62,594 nt of DNA from JBFMCC01 sp034435275 (GTDB lineage: Bacteria; Chloroflexota; Anaerolineae; Anaerolineales; Villigracilaceae), in contig DAOTXP010000027.1 of assembly GCA_034435275.1 (NCBI GenBank), positions 1 through 62,594 on the forward strand. Reading direction: 5' to 3'. Below, piece after piece: positions 58,675 to 62,594 of this stretch; position 1 is the stretch's first letter, and each line of letters opens with the position of its first letter. The notes below the pieces were generated by a model. The model saw only the letters and a list, made by a program, of their open reading frames with translations, had not been told where the DNA came from and did not search any database. The position numbers and the translations under genes are program-made.

Positions 58675-59334
58675 ATGAAGCCTGATATGGAACTGCAAAG
58701 AGATGTTCTGGATGAGATCGCCTGGGAGCCGAGCATATGCGTACCGGAGATTGGGGTCACGATCCATAACGGCATCGTGACCCTGACCGGCAGCGTGGAC
58801 AACCTACCTGCCAAATGGGCGGCCGAAAACGCCGCCCTGCGGGTTTCCGGTGTGAGGGCGGTTGTCAATGATATCGAAGTGAAATTATCCACCGGCAATC
58901 ACCGCTCGGACAGAGACCTCGCCCTGGCAGCCTGCACCGTTTTGGAATGGAACGTAGTTTTACCGAAGAATTTGCAAGTGGCGGTAGACGCTGGCCGGGT
59001 TACCATCACCGGCAAAGTACAGTGGCAGTTCCAGAAGGATGCCGCTGAGGAAACAGTGAAGCGGCTGATCGGGGTCAAAGGGGTGATCAATAATATTACC
59101 GTCAAACCTCGCGTCACCTCTTTCGCTGTCAAAGGAAAAATCGAGGCGGCTCTCCGTCGCCATGCAACACTCCACTCGCAAGGAATTCAGGTGAAGTCGG
59201 AAGACGGCAAGGTCACACTGGAAGGTACGGTCGGCTCTTGGGCGGAGAAAAAGGAGGCAGAGAACGCGGCCTGGTCAGCCCCCGGCGTCACCCAGGTGGA
59301 AAATAAGCTCTCGGTACAGACTCGAAAACTATGA
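58675..59334 (+). CDS. triple BON-domain protein
   Basis: 219 aa consisting of three BON domains: residues about 5-70 (VTIHNGIVTLTGSVDNLPAK), 78-145 (VAVDAGRVTITGKVQWQFQK) and 150-218 (VKSEDGKVTLEGTVGSWAEK). The pattern is like OsmY-type proteins but without a signal peptide. It would act in the cytoplasm or at the inner membrane face. ATG with AAAGGAAC upstream; 39 bp after HdeD 2. Confidence 0.9.
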   Translation: MKPDMELQRDVLDEIAWEPSICVPEIGVTIHNGIVTLTGSVDNLPAKWAAENAALRVSGVRAVVNDIEVKLSTGNHRSDRDLALAACTVLEWNVVLPKNLQVAVDAGRVTITGKVQWQFQKDAAEETVKRLIGVKGVINNITVKPRVTSFAVKGKIEAALRRHATLHSQGIQVKSEDGKVTLEGTVGSWAEKKEAENAAWSAPGVTQVENKLSVQTRKL

Positions 59335-59389
59335 AGAGAGTACATTTGTGTGCTCAAACGAAAGCAAAACGAATTGAAAAGAGGTAAAT

Positions 59390-60019
59390 ATGATCGATCT
59401 TCCTACAAACGCCGAAGTGTATTGCTCGGATGGCATTGCCGGGCGCTCCATGTACATCATCGGCAACCCGATTAACCGTCAGATCACGCACCTGGTGGTA
59501 CAAAGCTTCCTGCCTCCATTTCACCAAACTCTCGTGCCTGTGGACCAGGTAGCAGAGACCACCGACAACCGAATCAAGCTGAAATGCGCCCGAAACGATC
59601 TTAACCAGATGGAAGCATTTGAGTACGAAGGATACATTCCCACCCAGTTGCCCGGCTATTTACAGTGGCCTGATCCTCACGATGTGCCTGCAATTCCAGG
59701 ATATAGCATGGAACCCGTCGCCACCTTTGTTCCACTGAAACGCCGGAACGTCCCACCGGGTGAATTGGCCCTGCGCCGCGGTGCTCGGGTGGAAGCAACC
59801 GACGGTTATGTGGGTCAGGTTGACGAGTTGCTGATCAATTCAAACAGTATGCAGGTTATGTATCTGGTACTGCTGGAGAGGCACATCTTTCACAGGAGGG
59901 AAATCACAATTCCCATCTCGCAGGTTGATCACATCGCTGAGGGCACGATTTATCTGAAGTTGGATCGGCAGGGCGTCGAGGCACTGCCCACAACGCCCAT
60001 TCAGCGCTGGTCAAGATAG
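59390..60019 (+). CDS. PRC-barrel-like protein, 209 aa
   Basis: Two PRC-like units: residues 5-75 (AEVYCSDGIAGRSMYIIGNP) and 130-205 (ALRRGARVEATDGYVGQVDE). The linker between is Pro-rich. It resembles the PRC parts of the 56494 and 60164 proteins. No membrane segments. Last gene of operon C, followed by a perfect 18-bp terminator hairpin. RBS AAAGAGGTAAAT. Confidence 0.82.
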   Translation: MIDLPTNAEVYCSDGIAGRSMYIIGNPINRQITHLVVQSFLPPFHQTLVPVDQVAETTDNRIKLKCARNDLNQMEAFEYEGYIPTQLPGYLQWPDPHDVPAIPGYSMEPVATFVPLKRRNVPPGELALRRGARVEATDGYVGQVDELLINSNSMQVMYLVLLERHIFHRREITIPISQVDHIAEGTIYLKLDRQGVEALPTTPIQRWSR

Positions 60020-60026
60020 GAAATTC

Positions 60027-60065
60027 AAAAGTATCAATCTCCTTCTAAAGGAGATTGATACTTTT
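60027..60065 (+). terminator. terminator of operon C, overlapping promoter D
   Basis: Perfect 18-bp stem AAAAGTATCAATCTCCTT / AAGGAGATTGATACTTTT with a 3-nt loop. Its 3' arm supplies the first TACTTT box of stress promoter D. Confidence 0.92.
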
Positions 60066-60110
60066 ATAGCACTTTGGATTCATGACAGAGAATTCGCAAG
60101 TGAGTATGCT
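60059..60110 (+). promoter_or_regulatory. stress promoter D (BON/PRC-ftsH operon)
   Basis: TACTTT at 60059 and CACTTT at 60070, ATGACA (60082-60087), 17-bp spacer, TATGCT (60105-60110). A leader of about 47 nt precedes the ATG. Confidence 0.82.
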
Positions 60111-60163
60111 GTGGATGGATGAAAAGAACAGACAATCTTGTTTAGTCAGGAGACAAATAATAA

Positions 60164-61030
60164 ATGACTAATTTGATCACCCAACAAAATTCGCGGGAAT
60201 ATTCAGATGACAGCATCCTGGCTGAAATCTGGGAGGCGGTCCGCCGTTATGAAGTCATTCGCACATTAGACATCGGTAGTTTTTCTATTTCCGTTCAAGA
60301 GGGTTTTGTCTTGTTGACCGGGTATGTGAGCAGGAAATATCATCGGGACCTCATTGAAGAGATCGCCTGTTCCATGCCGGGCGTAAACTCAGTCTGTAAC
60401 AACTTGGTCGTGGATTTAGATCTGACCCTCCAGGTTGCCCAAGCCATGTCCAAGGATGAACGTATTCGCCATTTCATCCTTCCCGTGGGCTGCTCGCACG
60501 GCTGGGTTCGCTTGGGTGGGGAAGTGCCCTCCCACGAATTGCAGATGGTTGCGGAGGAAATCGCGGCGCAAGTGCCATCTGTACGCGGTGTACTTTCACG
60601 CCCTAGGGTCATCGGGGAACAGCCTGAAGCCGAGCGGTGCCCCATCCAGCCTCAGATCCAGGCGAAAGTGTACGATTACAACAGACAAGAGGGAGTGGTC
60701 ACGCAAGTCGTGATCCAGCCGCGCAACCGCCTGGTCACTCACGCAGTGGTCAGCGCCAATGACTTTTGTGACGGCAGGTTTCTGTTCTATGAGTATCTGG
60801 TTCCTGTGGAAGCGATGGATGTGGTGGATAAAGAAAGCATCATACTAAAACGGGATGGTCCGCCTCTCAACGCCTTCCCAGCCTTTGAACCATCCGCTTG
60901 CCCGCTGGCCCCGATGGATTGGCAGCCCCCCTACCCTTATACAGCCGGTGTGGTTCGCTGGCCAGGCGAGGGTTGTGAACGAGCAGAGAACGGACCAAGT
61001 CCCAGCCGGTTGTTTCGTATGCAAGGATAA
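60164..61030 (+). CDS. BON-BON-PRC protein upstream of ftsH
   Basis: 288 aa. Two BON domains (about 30-90, ISVQEGFVLLTGYVSRKYHR; about 95-155, GCSHGWVRLGGEVPSHELQM) and a PRC-like unit (about 165-235, AKVYDYNRQEGVVTQVVIQP). It ends MDWQPPYPYTAGVVRW, as in the 56494 protein (PPAEWQPPYPYRRE), so the two share a C-terminal motif. First gene of operon D; ftsH follows 41 bp later. It may tether FtsH to membrane stress sites, an inference from position. Confidence 0.82.
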   Translation: MTNLITQQNSREYSDDSILAEIWEAVRRYEVIRTLDIGSFSISVQEGFVLLTGYVSRKYHRDLIEEIACSMPGVNSVCNNLVVDLDLTLQVAQAMSKDERIRHFILPVGCSHGWVRLGGEVPSHELQMVAEEIAAQVPSVRGVLSRPRVIGEQPEAERCPIQPQIQAKVYDYNRQEGVVTQVVIQPRNRLVTHAVVSANDFCDGRFLFYEYLVPVEAMDVVDKESIILKRDGPPLNAFPAFEPSACPLAPMDWQPPYPYTAGVVRWPGEGCERAENGPSPSRLFRMQG

Positions 61031-61071
61031 GCAGTGAATGATTATAAAAACAAGAAAGAAGGAGATTCGTG

Positions 61072-62594
61072 ATGAACGTGTCGAGAAATCCATCCACTAA
61101 AGGCAAAAAAGACAACAATGAGAAGCAAAAAAAGGAGGGGTGGGAGAAGCAGGCTCCTGCTTGGATCAGTTACCTGGTGGTAAACCTGATCATGCTGTGG
61201 TTGTTTCAGGAGTTTATCCTGCAGCCCCTGGTAATCCGCGAAACACAAATCCCCTACAGCGAGTTCAAAGCCAAGATCGCCTCCGGCGAGATCGTCGAGG
61301 TGACTCTGGGTCAAGAACGGATCGTGGGAACCATGAAGAATGCGGATGGCAAAGATACGAAAAATCCTACCATCCCCTTTACGACCAATGCGGTCCCGGA
61401 TGGTGACCCAACGTTGATTTCGGCTCTGGACAAAGCCGGAGTTGAGTACCGTGTCAGCAAGCCGCCCAGTCCATTGGGGAACTTTCTGCTGGCGTATGGA
61501 TTCCCGATGGCAGTGATCGGCTTGATCTCCTACATGGGCTATCGTCAAATGGCCGGAGGCAAGGGCGCGGGCGGGATGTTCGGGGTTGGCAAGAGCAAGG
61601 CAACCGAAGTCAAGCCGGAAACGATCGGCATCACCTACAAGGACGTCGGCGGGGTCGATGAAGCCATTGTTGAATTACAGGAAATCATCCAGTTCTTGAA
61701 AACCCCCGAGCAGTTTTCGGGCCTGGGTGGGCGCATCCCCAAAGGGGTGCTGTTGGTCGGCCCTCCAGGTACCGGCAAAACGCTGCTTGCGAAGGCGACG
61801 GCGGGTGAAGCGGGTGTTCCCTTCTTTGAAACCAGCGGCTCTGAGTTCGTGGAAATGTTCGTAGGTGTGGGCGCGGCCCGCGTGCGGGATCTGTTTGAAC
61901 AGGCCCGCAAGGCAGCGCCGGCCATAATCTTCATCGATGAGATCGACGCGATTGGACAGTCGCGGGCCGGCACGGCTCGCATGGGCGGGAATGACGAGCG
62001 CGAGCAAACCCTCAACCAGCTCCTCAGCGAGATCGACGGGTTCCGGGCAGAGAAAGATAAGCCAGTCATCATCATGGCCGCTACCAACAGACCTGAAGTC
62101 CTTGATCAGGCACTCCTGCGGGCCGGCCGGTTTGATCGCCAGATCACGGTCTCGGCTCCTGACCTGACTGGACGCTTGCAGATTTTGCGTATTCACACGA
62201 AGAACGTTAAGCTGTCTCCCGATTTTGACCTGGACCGGGCGGCCCGCATGACCCCCGGCTTCAGCGGAGCGGACCTGGAGAGTGTGGTGAACGAAGCTGC
62301 CCTGCTGGCCGCGCGCCGTGGTGCAGCCGCCGTCACCATTCATGATTTCGAGGCCGCCAACGAGCGGGTGGTCGCCGGGCCGGAAAAGAGGACGCGCGTG
62401 ATCAACGACCAGGATCGCACGACGGTGGCCTACCATGAGAGCGGCCATGCCCTGGTCGCCGAACTGGTACCCCACGGTGATCCGGTCGCCAAGGTAACGA
62501 TTGTGCCGCGCGGCCGCGGCGCCCTCGGCTACACCATGCAGATGCCCACCGAGGACCGTTATCTGCTGACCCGTGATGAGCTGGAAGACCGAAT
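61072..62594 (+). CDS. ftsH: ATP-dependent zinc metalloprotease FtsH (C-terminus outside window)
   Basis: 507 residues are seen. A basic head, first membrane segment (about 32-52), extracytoplasmic domain, second segment (about 140-160), AAA core with Walker A GPPGTGKTLLAKATAG (about 230), Walker B IIFIDEIDAIG, SRH region ATNRPEVLDQALL...RFDR, and the zinc motif HESGH near residue 455. It degrades unfolded membrane and short-lived cytoplasmic proteins. Its position behind a stress promoter and HdeD/BON/PRC genes suggests a stress-specific FtsH, perhaps additional to a housekeeping copy. AAGAAGGAG is the RBS. Confidence 0.96.
   Translation, partial: MNVSRNPSTKGKKDNNEKQKKEGWEKQAPAWISYLVVNLIMLWLFQEFILQPLVIRETQIPYSEFKAKIASGEIVEVTLGQERIVGTMKNADGKDTKNPTIPFTTNAVPDGDPTLISALDKAGVEYRVSKPPSPLGNFLLAYGFPMAVIGLISYMGYRQMAGGKGAGGMFGVGKSKATEVKPETIGITYKDVGGVDEAIVELQEIIQFLKTPEQFSGLGGRIPKGVLLVGPPGTGKTLLAKATAGEAGVPFFETSGSEFVEMFVGVGAARVRDLFEQARKAAPAIIFIDEIDAIGQSRAGTARMGGNDEREQTLNQLLSEIDGFRAEKDKPVIIMAATNRPEVLDQALLRAGRFDRQITVSAPDLTGRLQILRIHTKNVKLSPDFDLDRAARMTPGFSGADLESVVNEAALLAARRGAAAVTIHDFEAANERVVAGPEKRTRVINDQDRTTVAYHESGHALVAELVPHGDPVAKVTIVPRGRGALGYTMQMPTEDRYLLTRDELEDR

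Overview
The window looks like chromosomal DNA of an uncultured Anaerolineae-type member of the Chloroflexota. Evidence: mostly high-GC genes of the bacterial core type (rpmH-rnpA-yidD-yidC-khpB, parAB, lipB, ftsH), a MalT-type LuxR regulator, TadZ/TadA ATPases without a pilus locus, HdeD and PRC/BON stress proteins, and intergenic palindromic repeats of the kind common in that phylum. The assignment is inferred from gene content; no marker such as 16S rRNA is present. I saw no tRNA, rRNA, CRISPR array or intact insertion sequence.

Layout. (1) 1-6,022, minus strand: a P1-family peptidase (cut by the window edge), a 58-aa protein, an AI-2E-type permease, an FHA membrane protein, lipB, and a DprE1/DprE2-like oxidoreductase pair. 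(2) 6,218-18,300, plus strand: a GAF-GGDEF protein, a lipid kinase, a helicase-associated-domain protein, the rpmH-rnpA-yidD-lipoprotein-yidC-khpB cluster, a PfkB kinase, parAB and an amidohydrolase. (3) 18,302-30,000: two soluble histidine kinases, an OmpR-type regulator, TadZ, a small protein and TadA, followed by a double-HTH/TPR/GNAT/V4R/V4R/hydrolase run and two tandem DsbA-like proteins, each with its own near-identical promoter. (4) 30,132-33,047: a DUF554 protein and a PduO-type adenosyltransferase (minus), divergent from a Het-C-like protein and a DNA methyltransferase. (5) 33,050-49,920: an island that looks more AT-rich. It starts with a decayed transposase, then a TnpA-like protein without HUH residues, a membrane protein, an Mrr endonuclease, and a signalling/NTPase cluster: TPR protein, 7TM histidine kinase, NarL regulator, MraZ-like protein, second NarL regulator, AAA ATPase and three large TPR proteins. 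(6) 50,451-62,594: a MalT-type activator followed by a nine-gene stress block (two HdeD, a glycine-zipper/coiled-coil protein, a GT28 glycosyltransferase, four PRC/BON proteins, FtsH).

Two signals stand out. First, the stress block is read from four promoters with the same design: two CACTTT boxes 11 bp apart, then ATGAC(A/G), exactly 17 bp, then TAT(C/G)CT. This describes a local regulon with one unknown activator. Second, the island cluster carries two copies of the palindrome TGGTCA-N4-TGACCA, one upstream of the MraZ-like/second-regulator pair and one upstream of the AAA/TPR operon. This suggests a dedicated circuit controlling an NTPase-TPR system that I do not recognise as described.

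Also notable: three unrelated proteins contain in-frame copies of palindromic intergenic-type repeats (in LipB, the helicase-associated protein and the amidohydrolase), and three genes have TATAAT exactly 6 nt before ATG, which predicts leaderless mRNAs.
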